A stretch of 21,136 nt of DNA from Stentor coeruleus (lineage: Eukaryota > Ciliophora > Heterotrichea > Heterotrichida > Stentoridae), in contig MPUH01001202.1 in assembly GCA_001970955.1 (NCBI GenBank), forward strand, positions 1 to 21,136, read 5' to 3'. The notes beneath the pieces were generated by a model. The model was given only the letters and a program-made list of their open reading frames with translations, was not told where the DNA came from and did no database searches. Of this stretch, positions 1 to 9,191 are shown piece after piece. Position 1 is the first letter of the stretch, and each line of letters opens with the position of its first letter. A program made the translations under genes and the position numbers.

Positions 1-20
1 CCCTAACACCCTAACACCCT
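1..20. repeat. Telomeric repeat, C-strand at left chromosome end
   Basis: The first 20 bases are CCCTAACA twice followed by CCCT, so the chromosome end is at the left edge. CCCTAACA permutations are the telomere repeat reported for the heterotrich ciliates Stentor and Blepharisma (established knowledge). The C-rich strand reads 5' to 3' into the chromosome, as expected for a left end. Only about 2.5 units are present, so the array is probably trimmed in the assembly. Degenerate versions follow at about 37-53. Confidence 0.88.
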
Positions 21-814
21 TTTGTGGAATAAACTTTAACACCCTAAAACCCTGTACACACTTCAATCAAATAATTATGATTACAACCCTTAAAGCAAGC
101 TTCAAAATTAAAATTTAATTCCTTTACACCTAATATCAGAAATTTTCTGATTTCTTTTTAGGAAATTACAGTTTTATAACTTTTACTCAATTATATCTAA
201 CTAATAAAACCCTAATAACCTATTCCAATATTTCCTTTAAATAATCCTAGCATATTTCACTTTGCCTTGAGTTTTGTGAATAATTTTCCTCTTTACATAT
301 AAAAATCAATTACGACTTAATGAAAGATTAAAGATTTTGTTAAATTTCTGGTATGAAATCCAAAAAATATTCAGATAAATTCCTTTCTGTTTGTTATGAC
401 AAGAATATTTAAGTCTTAGGAAGCACATTTAATTTTTGGATTAGAAATATGGCATATATAATTTTTAAGATAATGGCATTTTCTAATTTAATCAAAGACT
501 GATTTTCCCCAAACACTTTTCCACCAAAAACCTTTGCAAAATTCCCTTATAATAACCAAACTTTCTTTAATCATGAAGCCTTATTGCAATTTATTTTAGA
601 ATTTCGAAAATAATTTTCCTAATAAAAGCCATGTATTATGTGCTAAAGCAGAAATATAAAAAAAACTGAGTTCTTTTATCAAAGGTGTACCTTATTGAAA
701 TCATAAAAAAACCTCTGAAAGTTTTTCGAAAATTTCTATTAAAAGACTAAAAACTCTCTATACATATATAATAATTTCCTATTTGACATATCTCAAATTA
801 GCCTAACCATATAA
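21..814. other. Subtelomeric non-coding region
   Basis: About 800 bases between the telomere and the first gene. I see no open frame with coding character and no RNA gene. Short telomere-like pieces occur at about 37-53 and near 207-220, which could be remnants of telomere addition or chance. The plus strand is clearly C-rich over G. The last bases before the gene carry TATAA at 810-814. Confidence 0.6.
810..814 (+). promoter_or_regulatory. TATAA abutting the SPX-MFS start codon
   Basis: TATAA ends immediately before the ATG at 815. It is one of six similar placements in this window; a role as core promoter or start context is inferred only. Confidence 0.3.
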
Positions 815-2626
815 ATGGGCGGCTTCAGTAAGACCATAGAAAAAAACTCTGTGTCTTCTTGGAGAAACTCATATATTGACTACTCTGATTTGCGAAGAAA
901 AATAAAATCAGTAGGTTCACAACCTGATAATATTAAAGATATCTTTAACTCTATAGCAAACGAAGTTACAAGAGCAAAAGATCATCTAAACATCGTATCA
1001 GAACCACTTCCATCAGCTATCAACTCACTCGAACATGATACCCCTTCATCATCTCTACTTCAAACCACAAGTGAAACCCTACTAAACCTCATCTCTTTTT
1101 CCTTGTGGAACCTTAAAATTGTAGCTAAACTTCTCAGCAAACTTCAAAAACACAACAAACAAGCAAAAAAAATTTTTTTAGAACAATACATTGAATGTTT
1201 ATTATCATTGCAAAACATTGACAACTTCAAGGATTGGTATGCAAAAGTTACACAAGAACTAAGAAAAATTGACTTTAATAAAAAAAATCATGTCACTGAT
1301 GCGCTTATTGCAAAAGATATGAACCAATTTGAAAAAAATTTAGAACGTATAGGAATTGAGTTAGACAAATTAGAATATATAGATTTATTACCAAGAGAGC
1401 CTGATTATCCTGATTTTATGACAATTTTTCTTAGTGTTTTTAGTTCCCTGATACATTTGACGAATTTTTATATTCTAACTCTTGCAGCTAAAGATTATTC
1501 TGTATATGTTGGCATGGATGAAAGCTTTTCTGGGGTCTTAAGTGCTGTGAATTGGGCTGCAGCTGTGAGTTTTACATTTGTTTATAGTTATTGGAGTAAC
1601 TTTCAATATAAACTCCCAACTTTAGTTTGTAGTCTTTTTGTTGTTTTTGGAGATTTCATCTATGCATTTGCTTATAATTATAAAAGTGCTTCAATGCTGT
1701 TATTAGGAAGATTTCTTATTGGTGTTGGTGGAGCAAGGGTTATAAACAGAAGGTATATAGCAACATATATCAAACCAAGATCAAGAACTGTATGGAACAG
1801 TGCTTATGTTGCTGGAAGTATTATTGGAAGAGGATTTGGGCCTATAATAGGAGCTTTATTATATGATGTGGATTTTGAGTTCCTTGGTTTTAGAATGAAT
1901 GGAATGACTTTTCCTTCTATAATAATGGGTATTGTATGGGCTATTTATTCATTGATGATTCTTGTGTTTTTTAAAGAGCCTGAGATTAAGAAACTTTCTA
2001 AAGATAAGGTTAATGATTCTAAAGGACAAAGTTTGTTACCGATGTTTGTTGCTTTAAGTGCACTTACTATACCTAAAGTTGTCCATGAAGCTTTTGTAAC
2101 TTCTACACCTATTGTCGCCCCTGTGTTTTTTTCATGGTCAACTGAATTTGTTGGATTTTATATTGCGATTATGTCATTGGCTATTGCCCCTGTGCATATT
2201 ATTATTGCGTATACTTCTAGAAGGTTTCAAGATAGGCAGTATATTAAAATTGCTTTGTTGGTTACTTTTATTGGGTCATTATTGCTGATTAATTTTTCGA
2301 ATTTATCTGTTGCTCAGTATGTTATTGGGACTATTTTGATGTTTATTGGCATGAATATGGAAGACGGAGCTACAGCTAGTTTGCTTTCGAAAGTGATTCC
2401 GCCTCATATTTCAGAAGGAATTTTCAATGCTGGCCTTGTTGTTACTTTTGCTGGGTCTTTTGCGAGAGGGGTTGGAAGCTTTGGAATCGCTGTAGCTGGA
2501 TGGATTAACGAAGACCCGAGTTCAATGGAAAACATTCTTTTCATTCCATTTACAATTGTCTCTTTAGTATCTCTTGTAATATTCATGAGGTATTATAAGA
2601 GGCTAGACACAAAACTTTTTACTTAG
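815..2626 (+). CDS. SPX domain-containing major facilitator transporter (vacuolar phosphate transporter-like)
   Basis: A 603-aa protein with two parts. Residues 1-170 are an SPX domain: the start MGGFSKTIEKNSVSSW then YIDYSDLRRKIK match the SPX N-terminal helices, and the lysines at 105, 109, 112, 115, 118 and 119 fit the helix that binds inositol pyrophosphates. From about residue 200 a membrane region begins. GRFLIGVGGARVINRRYI (298-315) matches the signature of the SPX-MFS family (plant PHT5/VPT; related to MFSD8/CLN7). Known members move phosphate across the vacuolar membrane and are controlled through SPX by inositol pyrophosphates; that role is inferred here. Length is a little below plant members (about 700 aa). 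It is the most telomere-proximal gene and stops at TAG. No intron is evident. Family assignment is strong; substrate is not proven. Confidence 0.88.
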   Translation: MGGFSKTIEKNSVSSWRNSYIDYSDLRRKIKSVGSQPDNIKDIFNSIANEVTRAKDHLNIVSEPLPSAINSLEHDTPSSSLLQTTSETLLNLISFSLWNLKIVAKLLSKLQKHNKQAKKIFLEQYIECLLSLQNIDNFKDWYAKVTQELRKIDFNKKNHVTDALIAKDMNQFEKNLERIGIELDKLEYIDLLPREPDYPDFMTIFLSVFSSLIHLTNFYILTLAAKDYSVYVGMDESFSGVLSAVNWAAAVSFTFVYSYWSNFQYKLPTLVCSLFVVFGDFIYAFAYNYKSASMLLLGRFLIGVGGARVINRRYIATYIKPRSRTVWNSAYVAGSIIGRGFGPIIGALLYDVDFEFLGFRMNGMTFPSIIMGIVWAIYSLMILVFFKEPEIKKLSKDKVNDSKGQSLLPMFVALSALTIPKVVHEAFVTSTPIVAPVFFSWSTEFVGFYIAIMSLAIAPVHIIIAYTSRRFQDRQYIKIALLVTFIGSLLLINFSNLSVAQYVIGTILMFIGMNMEDGATASLLSKVIPPHISEGIFNAGLVVTFAGSFARGVGSFGIAVAGWINEDPSSMENILFIPFTIVSLVSLVIFMRYYKRLDTKLFT

Positions 2627-3501
2627 TAAATCATGGCGTCATTCATGTTTTTGTTGGAGCTTTATAACATTTTCAAACCAAAAAAGTTTAGGAGGTTTAC
2701 AAGTATGTAAATGTTAAATATATTTTTATATTTATTTAATTTGCTAATGATTCAATGCAAAGTTATCTTCTAGATAATGAAAAGCTTTAGAATCTTAGAA
2801 TTATTTTCTTTACGATGTTTTGTAAACATATATTAAAAATCCTATTTTTGTTTGATGACTTTTTATCTTTAATTGTAATAAATCCTTTTTATGCACTAGG
2901 AAAACATAAAAAATTAAGGTAAAGGTAAAGAAAAAAATCCTAATTATTTTGTGTACCTTTGATTGAAATAAATTTTCAGATAATAAAGAAAATATTAGAC
3001 AGAAATTATTTGATAAGAGCATTAGACTTTAATTTGAATAGATTTTATATTCTAATTGCTATCAGTAAGCAACTAAATCTAATTAAATTTATCATTATCA
3101 TGTAAAAACATTTCAGTATATTTGTATGAATTCATGCTGCTAATGATAATGATTATAAAAATTTCTAATAAAAATACAACTCAAAAATTAATTCTCTTCA
3201 TTAGAAGCTGATAACAGAATATCAATTTATAACAAGATAATATTTGTACTTCAAATAATTTCTATTAAATATTCTTAATCATACTATTTCTTATAAATCG
3301 CATACAATCCATTCAAAATCCTAACCCAAAAAAAGCTCATCAATTATAACTCTTCAAATTTCCTAAACCGATCTACATATCCAAGTCTCCCCTATTCAAT
3401 CCCAAAACTCCAAAAATCCCAGTATTCAGAATTTCCTACATTTCATATCTCTAATCCTGTAAATATGGCTCCCTTCATAATATTAACAAATCCACTTCTT
3501 C
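2627..3501. other. Intergenic region, nothing coding seen
   Basis: An AT-rich stretch of 875 bases between two plus-strand genes. A 70-codon frame on the minus strand (2810-3022) is low-complexity Phe/Ile/Leu/Lys and unconvincing. The last 200 bases before the kinase are extremely C-rich on the plus strand (3361-3420 holds 23 C and 2 G). I see no tRNA or repeat. Confidence 0.55.
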
Positions 3502-4905
3502 ATGTCTGAAAAGTACAAAATGATCAAACTGCTAGGTGAAGGATCATTCGGCAAATGCTACTTAGTCGAAGCTCAATCTGATAAATGCCGCTGCGTAATC
3601 AAACAAATCGATATAGGTATAATGACCCAAGAAGAAAAAGATGAAACAATCCGTGAAGCTTTAATACTTAGAAATCTTAATCATCCAAACATAATCCAAT
3701 TTCGAGATGCTTATACAACAAAAAAGAAAAAACTTTGTATCGTTATGGACTATGCTGATGGTGGAGACATGCAATCAAAAATCAAAGAACGGAATGGAAG
3801 ACTTTTTCAGGAAGATCAAGTTTTAGATTGGTTTGTGCAGATTTGTTTAGCAATGAAACATGTTCATGATAGAAAAATTCTCCATAGAGACTTGAAATCT
3901 CAAAATATATTCTTAACTAGGACTGGGAGGATTAAGCTTGGGGATTTTGGAATTGCAAAAGTCTTAAGTGCAACTGTTGATAATGCTAAGACTATGGTCG
4001 GAACTCCTTATTATCTATCGCCAGAAATAGTAGAAAATCGTCCTTATAGCTTTAAAAGTGATATTTGGTCTTTAGGTGTTTTATTATATGAAATGTGCTG
4101 TTTAAAGCCCCCATTTGATGCAACGTCCCTACATTTTTTAGCCCTTAAAATTGTTAGAGGACAGTATCCACCTTTGAATAAACAGTTCTCGCAACCTTTA
4201 AGAAATTTAGTTACGAAAATGCTAAAAACTGATTCTAATCAAAGGCCTACAATACATGAAATATTAAAAGAACCACTTATAAGAAATAGAATCAAAAATT
4301 TTTTAAGCACTTCACAAAGGAATAATGAATTTTCACATACTGTTTTACATAATGTTAATATTTTAAATGTATCTGATAAACCTAGAGAAGATCTTAGTAT
4401 TGCGAGTAACCCTGAAGAAGAGAAAAAACAAGAAGCACTTAAACAAGAAATGCTTAAATCAGTTAGACAGTTGAAAAGTGATTTTAAGAACATGAAGAAT
4501 TGTGATAGAGAAGCTCAGGAAGAAGGGATTATGCTTTGTGAAATGAATGAAATTGTCTTAGCTAATGAAGATGATCAAAGCGATATTTCAGTTCATAGCA
4601 GTGTTGTTGAAGTGCCTCCAGATCGTGAGGATGAAATCGAAGACTCTCGTGAAGAAAGCAAAGATGATAGTTCTGACGATGCTGAAGATAAAATCAAGCT
4701 TATGAAACAATATCTTGAAGGATGTCTTGGGAAAAAAAAATTATTTGAGGCAAAGAAAATTATAAACGCCTTAGTTCCTACTGAAGACGATCTTGATTTT
4801 GATGCCTTATCACCAAATCTTGAGCATTTGATGGACCGAGACCAACAAGCTGAATATGTGCCCATAATCTACAGTCTTATCGAATTAGAACGTAGTGTTT
4901 CTTAA
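3502..4905 (+). CDS. NEK-family serine/threonine protein kinase, NEK1/NEK5-like
   Basis: A 467-aa protein with a complete kinase domain at residues 5-268 and a 200-residue tail. Catalytic features are intact: glycine loop GEGSFG (12-17), lysine of VIK (K34), helix-C glutamate (E52), HRDLKSQN (128-135), DFGIAKVL (148-155) and activation-loop end GTPYYLSPE (167-175). HRDLKSQNIFLT, the DFGIA segment and the post-kinase stretch RNRIKNFL are typical of the NEK1/NEK5 branch, whose members act at basal bodies, cilia and microtubules. A ciliary or basal-body role is therefore likely here, but inferred. The tail has an acidic Asp/Glu/Ser-rich stretch (about 335-400) and a compact end (about 405-465) starting near YLEGCLGKKK, which may be a folded oligomerisation element. 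The start is followed at once by the kinase domain. No TATAA lies near this ATG. It converges on the acyl-CoA oxidase gene. Confidence 0.93.
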   Translation: MSEKYKMIKLLGEGSFGKCYLVEAQSDKCRCVIKQIDIGIMTQEEKDETIREALILRNLNHPNIIQFRDAYTTKKKKLCIVMDYADGGDMQSKIKERNGRLFQEDQVLDWFVQICLAMKHVHDRKILHRDLKSQNIFLTRTGRIKLGDFGIAKVLSATVDNAKTMVGTPYYLSPEIVENRPYSFKSDIWSLGVLLYEMCCLKPPFDATSLHFLALKIVRGQYPPLNKQFSQPLRNLVTKMLKTDSNQRPTIHEILKEPLIRNRIKNFLSTSQRNNEFSHTVLHNVNILNVSDKPREDLSIASNPEEEKKQEALKQEMLKSVRQLKSDFKNMKNCDREAQEEGIMLCEMNEIVLANEDDQSDISVHSSVVEVPPDREDEIEDSREESKDDSSDDAEDKIKLMKQYLEGCLGKKKLFEAKKIINALVPTEDDLDFDALSPNLEHLMDRDQQAEYVPIIYSLIELERSVS

Positions 4906-4936
4906 TGAATTCTCTAAAAAATTGATTAAAAAATAC

Positions 4937-5040
4937 ATAAACAAAAGTGATAATGTGTATATTTAAGATTGATATGATAACAAATAATAATAATCNATAA
5001 ACAAAAGTGATAATGTGTATATTTAAGATTGATATGATAA
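4937..5040. repeat. 44-base direct duplication around a single N (likely assembly join)
   Basis: Bases 4937-4980 are repeated exactly at 4997-5040. Between them lie 15 bases (4981-4995, a low-complexity AAT run) and the only ambiguous base here, N at 4996. Two other single Ns in the window are flanked in the same way. The likely cause is two contigs that overlap but were joined without merging. It falls between the convergent kinase and oxidase genes, so no protein is affected. Confidence 0.85.
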
Positions 5041-5129
5041 TTATAAAATATTTTCCAAAGTCATATACAAAACACTTGAATCCATAAAACCATCCTATCA
5101 TACCATCATTTCCAAATTTAAATCTAAGC

Positions 5130-7187
5130 TTAAGGTGTTATTAATCTTTTAATAACATTCAAAGAAGATGATTCTTTATAGCAATCTGCCTGTGCCTCAA
5201 CAGTATCTGTCAATCTCTTATAAGCTTGTCCATCACTATATCCTAAACATGATGCATGCATAAAATCTTCATTAGCAACTGCATCAATAATCCTCACTGC
5301 ACTTTCCCCAAGTTCATTACACAACCTTTCATGTTCTTCTTCCATTTTTTTTACCTCAGTTCCAGAAAAATACCCTTCACAAAGTAATTCCCCTTGATAG
5401 CCTAATATTTTTTCTATGATATAAAGACAATACAATTTCTCCACAAGATAAAAAGCTTCTAAGTCTTTTTGTTTTAATAACTCAAAACGTCTTCTCCAAT
5501 GTTTTGCAATTTCAACCACTCCATAAATTCTTCCAAGTTTTTGTAAAGTTGGTTGAGATGTGTTCCAAACATCGAAATAAGCTTCAAATTTTGCTGAATT
5601 TTGCTGTAGGGTTAGTAAGGCTTTATGAAGTAAAAGGTTGAATATATGTTCTAGGATAGATATAAGGGAGTTTATGGAAAGTAAATCTTTTGATGGACGA
5701 TCAGAGCGAGAGAGTTCAAAGTTTAAATTAAGGCATTTTAGAGATGCTGCTTGAATTGTATCGCCTTTAAGGGCTTTTAATGATTGTTTGATTATGAATC
5801 CGGCTGTTTGCTGGAGAAGAATATTATTGTCGCCTTCCCAAGTCAAATTGATGTCGTGTTTAGTTAGATACTCACCCAGCTTGACAAATTTAGAATACCC
5901 AAGCCCTCCACAGATTTTTCTACATTGATGTATGCCTTCAAAAGCTGATTCTGTTGTTAAAACTTTTACTGAGCTCAAAATTGCATGATACTCAGTAACT
6001 TCAATCCTTTCAAAATCAATCTCCATGATTTTTTTCATGTCCTTATATCTTGTGAAGGCTATTTCACAAGCAGCTGTGATTGCAAATAAGTTAGCTAAAT
6101 GGGGGATAAGTCTTGTTCTTGTCAATAAATAGTCCAATATGGGTACTTCTCTCTCAGGATTTGGCCCGAACTGTTTCCGAATTGCTGCCCATCTAATAGC
6201 AATAGTCAAAGCATTTTTTAAATTCGCTTCAGAACTCATTAAACAGGCACTTCTTCCTAAGAGTAGGCAAGACATCATCTTCCCGAATCTTTTCTCTTTT
6301 TTATTTATCAACGAAACGAACTTCCCTTCATTGTTTATTTGCGAAACCTTATCTAGTAATGCATCGTATGGCACTTTATAGTTCTTGAAGATTATGAATC
6401 CATTGTCGATTGCATCATTTTCTGCCTTGCCACCACAATCTCCAACTATAACTCCTGGCAAAGGCTTGCATGTAACCTTATCCCTAAGGTCAACTACAAA
6501 GCCATGAAGTCCGTAGTTAGTTTTGCCTATAAAAAGCTGGGCAAAAATCACACTTTTGTTCGAAGTCTGGGCAGCTCCTCCTATCCACCATTTTGCCGAC
6601 AAAGAGTCAGGGGTATTGATAATAAACTCTCTAGTTTTATGAATGTAATGAGCCGTAGTTCCACAAAGGGATACATTAGAACCACGCCCAAGTTCTGTTA
6701 AGCCAAAGCATCCAATGTCTTTGAATTTGCATCCTCTATCAACTAAATGATGATGTTTTTCTGTGCCGAGGTTTAAAATTGAGTCAAGATACAGCGCTAA
6801 GTGAACTCCTGCTTTGACAAAAAAAGACATATCAAAGTTCAAGCCAGACTTTGCTAGAATGAAATTGTGAATTGGATTCTCCAAATAATGTTCTCGAGTA
6901 ATATTGACTTTTTTTGTGAATTCCTCAAGCTGTTGCATTAAGAGATTTCGTTTATCGTCCTTAGTTTCAATTGAAAACCCTCGTTCTGTTATGGATGGGC
7001 AAGATCTGAGGGCAGCATTGAACTCTTGGTAATGAGGAAACCCGATTTCATAGTAATAGTACCTAAGGGTTTCTAAATTGAAGCTCTTTCCTTTCTTTCG
7101 ATATTCATCTAGTGATGGATCATACCCAAATGAAAAATTTCCCAAAAGGTGAGACTTGATGATCGATAACCTTTCTAAGCTTACCAT
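5130..7187 (-). CDS. Peroxisomal acyl-CoA oxidase with N-terminal PTS2
   Basis: A 685-aa flavoprotein predicted to convert acyl-CoA to trans-2-enoyl-CoA with H2O2 release, the first step of peroxisomal beta-oxidation. Counting from the ATG at 7187: FAD/acyl-binding block CFGLTELGRGSN (160-171), KWWIGGAAQTSN (199-210), LPGVIVGDCGGKAENDAIDN (243-262), RWAAIRKQFGP (332-342), CGGLGYSK (426-433) and TWEGDN (449-454), whose Glu (about 451) aligns with the catalytic base of acyl-CoA oxidases. Length is normal for the family (about 660-700 aa). The extreme C-terminus, ITP, is not a PTS1, but residues 6-14, RLSIIKSHL, fit the PTS2 consensus. The frame is open four codons further up to a GTG at 7199, but eukaryotes start at ATG, and the ATG at 7187 is preceded by TATAA and leaves PTS2 near the end. 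No intron is evident. Confidence 0.93.
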   Translation of the reverse strand: MVSLERLSIIKSHLLGNFSFGYDPSLDEYRKKGKSFNLETLRYYYYEIGFPHYQEFNAALRSCPSITERGFSIETKDDKRNLLMQQLEEFTKKVNITREHYLENPIHNFILAKSGLNFDMSFFVKAGVHLALYLDSILNLGTEKHHHLVDRGCKFKDIGCFGLTELGRGSNVSLCGTTAHYIHKTREFIINTPDSLSAKWWIGGAAQTSNKSVIFAQLFIGKTNYGLHGFVVDLRDKVTCKPLPGVIVGDCGGKAENDAIDNGFIIFKNYKVPYDALLDKVSQINNEGKFVSLINKKEKRFGKMMSCLLLGRSACLMSSEANLKNALTIAIRWAAIRKQFGPNPEREVPILDYLLTRTRLIPHLANLFAITAACEIAFTRYKDMKKIMEIDFERIEVTEYHAILSSVKVLTTESAFEGIHQCRKICGGLGYSKFVKLGEYLTKHDINLTWEGDNNILLQQTAGFIIKQSLKALKGDTIQAASLKCLNLNFELSRSDRPSKDLLSINSLISILEHIFNLLLHKALLTLQQNSAKFEAYFDVWNTSQPTLQKLGRIYGVVEIAKHWRRRFELLKQKDLEAFYLVEKLYCLYIIEKILGYQGELLCEGYFSGTEVKKMEEEHERLCNELGESAVRIIDAVANEDFMHASCLGYSDGQAYKRLTDTVEAQADCYKESSSLNVIKRLITP

Positions 7188-7189
7188 AT

Positions 7190-7194
7190 TTATA
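7190..7194 (-). promoter_or_regulatory. TATAA two bases before the acyl-CoA oxidase start
   Basis: On the minus strand TATAA is followed by AT and then the ATG at 7187. It supports 7187 over the upstream GTG as the start; its function is inferred. Confidence 0.3.
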
Positions 7195-7916
7195 GCCACT
7201 AATTAGTATTTTACTTAAATAATAATTATTAAACTATGAAGCAAACATATATGTAGTTGTAAAAATTTTTTCTCTAAGTTTTATATTTATTATAAGTAAA
7301 TATTTGAACATTTTGTGGTTAAATTTTTTATATCGCCATTTATTTATAAATAATCAAAATGAATTTTTATGTACTTTAAAGTTGATTATATGAATTTATG
7401 CATACGTTATGGCTATGATTGTATTTTTAACAAGAACTGCATTTTGGTAGTCAAATTGAGAATTTTGTGTTTTAAAAGTTATAAAATTACATAAAGAGAT
7501 ATATATTGAGTAAAATATGTATATTATTTTTATGAAAACGCTTTAAACTAAAATTATATTGCGAAAGTTAATTTTTAAAGCAAATGAGCATATAAAGTAT
7601 CATTCAAACTACTAATTTTTAAATACTAATGATATAGCAATTTATTGTATATAAGCTATAAGGTAATATAATTAGTAAATTTTAGTAATAAACTATATAT
7701 ATTATAATGTATATAATATTTTCTATAATAATCAAAGCAGACCGAGCAGATTTCAAAATAAATCTCTTACATAAATCATCCAAATATTTATACAACATTC
7801 TTCACTAATATCTTAATCATCAAACACAAAAACATTCAATTAATCAATACTGCATTTGCTAGTTTTAACTAAAATCTTCTATTATATTAAATATACAATA
7901 TCTTTTAAGTGTATCT

Positions 7917-7921
7917 TATAA
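7917..7921 (+). promoter_or_regulatory. TATAA abutting the start of the 132-aa gene
   Basis: TATAA ends directly before the ATG at 7922, as at the SPX-MFS gene. Function is inferred. Confidence 0.3.
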
Positions 7922-8320
7922 ATGAATAAACCCTCATATGAGGAGACAAGAAAATCAACCTACATATCATCAGATGAAGAGCTAATAATGCTAAGGCATC
8001 CTAGAGCTTTTCCCACAATTAACAAAGCATGCATGGATATGGATTATAGAACAGATCATAAAAATTTATGGCTTATAGATGAGATGTTTAGTTTTTCTAG
8101 AGATCCAGATTTAGAATTAGAGGTTAGTCCTTGTAATGAAGATAGCGCATATTTACGTTATGCGATAACTCGTAATCAAACGGAAGAAAATTGCTTGCTA
8201 CAATTTTCAACCCTAATGCGTATAATACAGAAATCCCAGAAACTGAAGGAAAAAAGGCTAAAAATATATCGTAAACAGATAAAATCAGAACTTCTTACTT
8301 TATTCTTAAAACAATTCTAA
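7922..8320 (+). CDS. Small protein of unknown function
   Basis: A 132-aa frame I do not recognise. It has no signal peptide and no membrane segment. The first half is mixed and acidic, with two short stretches that look structured: EELIMLRHPRAFPTI and LWLIDEMFSFSRDPDLELEV. The last 40 residues are strongly basic and probably helical (LKEKRLKIYRKQIKSELL). Balanced amino-acid use, an ATG preceded by TATAA and a clean TAA end argue for a real gene rather than a chance frame. A DNA- or protein-binding basic tail is possible but not shown. Confidence 0.62.
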   Translation: MNKPSYEETRKSTYISSDEELIMLRHPRAFPTINKACMDMDYRTDHKNLWLIDEMFSFSRDPDLELEVSPCNEDSAYLRYAITRNQTEENCLLQFSTLMRIIQKSQKLKEKRLKIYRKQIKSELLTLFLKQF

Positions 8321-8402
8321 AAAATAATGTGTTTAGACGCTTAAAAATAACTGAAAAATCTTTTTAAATGCTTCAGGAATAATCTCAGATTTTTTTTGAT
8401 AA

Positions 8403-9033
8403 TCATGAGTATTTTTTTAGCCAATTTTCAAGCTTTATAAACTTTTCGAAAATTTTCCCCTTTTCTTTAGCTAGTTTTAGTTTTGACTCTTTGAGCTCTA
8501 ATAATATTTTCGCATTTTCTATTTTAACTTTGTCTCTTGGATTTATAGCTTTTAATAACTGTACTTTTAGCATAGGAGAATTATGGATTCTGATCTTTCC
8601 CATTTTCACACTGACTAATTCTCTTTACCCTGCAAAGAATTAGAGATTTCTAATAAAACATGCCTTTTTGCTTACCATTCGCTTCAGAAACAGGAAACGG
8701 GGAATTGCTTTCAGAAAAACAGTCTGAGCTTGATTGTGCTTGGTGAAGGAACTGGGGTTTCCTTTGGAAAATCTCAGCATTTCTCTTATAAGTGTCCTCG
8801 AAATAAACGATTTCTCCTAACTCTAGGTAATAAAAAAAATTTATCCTCGTATTTCTTTCATATCTTTTAGTATTTTCAATTTTATCTCTTATTTAGGAAA
8901 AGGATGTCCCATAAATCCAAGACAATTTTTTAATTACTTTAGGTATTTTTTTCTCTATTTTAGCCACCTTTTCTATAAGGTATTCAAATATTTTAGCATT
9001 ATCCCGAATCTTTAGGATTTTTTTCGAAGAGAT
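8403..9033 (-). pseudogene. Decayed gene, unknown family
   Basis: Three protein-like segments follow each other on the minus strand. Segment 1 (9033-8896) encodes a Lys/Ile-rich helix-like piece ending WIYGTSFS and stops at TAA (8895-8893). Segment 2 continues in the same frame (8892-8653), including LGEIVYFEDTYKRNAEIFQR and a Ser-rich stretch, and stops at TAG (8652-8650). Segment 3 is in another frame (8624-8403), includes KILLELKESKLKLAKEKGKI and ends with TGA. No ATG precedes segment 1. The breaks cannot be removed by 15-16-base introns, because the two frames do not overlap across the last junction. I read this as a gene with one nonsense change and one frameshift. Alternatively only segment 3 (ATG at 8603, 66 aa) is a live small gene. 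Confidence 0.5.
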
Positions 9034-9123
9034 TTAATATCTTAAACATTAAAAACTAGTTATCAAGTTTATTATCATTACCAATTATATAACATCTGCT
9101 CAAATTGTATCTATAGTAAAAAT

Positions 9124-9191
9124 AGTATCATAAACAGTTTTCAGCAAAAGTATAATTAGTATCATAAATAGTTTTCAGCAAAAGTATAATT
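9124..9191. repeat. Two tandem copies of a 34-base unit
   Basis: Bases 9124-9157 are repeated at 9158-9191 with a single difference (C in the first copy, T in the second, in the AAACAG/AAATAG part). There is no N here and the copies differ, so unlike the three duplications around Ns this looks like a genuine recent tandem duplication. Confidence 0.85.

Larger units (their letters stand above)
7188..7921. other. Divergent intergenic region, nothing coding seen
   Basis: An AT-rich 734-base region between the divergent acyl-CoA oxidase (-) and small unknown gene (+), so it should contain both promoters. There are no long frames, no RNA gene and no clear repeat; AT-only palindromic stretches near 7660-7720 are expected from composition. 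Confidence 0.55.

Noticed and set aside
2810..3022. 70-codon minus-strand frame
   Set aside because: Low-complexity Phe/Ile/Lys-rich product in AT-rich spacer, no recognisable domain.
4239..4865. Minus-strand frames opposite the kinase gene
   Set aside because: Antisense shadows: Ser/Cys/Phe-rich products mirror the Glu/Lys-rich tail of the kinase.
4877..5101. 74-codon minus-strand frame with an internal repeat
   Set aside because: Its repeat is created by the duplication around N 4996, and the product is low complexity.
7188..7199. Upstream start of the acyl-CoA oxidase at GTG (7199), four codons longer
   Set aside because: GTG is not a normal eukaryotic start; the ATG at 7187 has a TATAA context and places PTS2 close to the N-terminus.
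7660..7720. AT-only palindromes in the divergent spacer
   Set aside because: Expected by chance in sequence this AT-rich.
8625..8675. Intron joining segments 2 and 3 of the broken gene
   Set aside because: GT..AG pairs that restore frame would be about 37-61 bases, unlike the 15-16-base introns of Stentor, and the earlier in-frame TAA would still remain.
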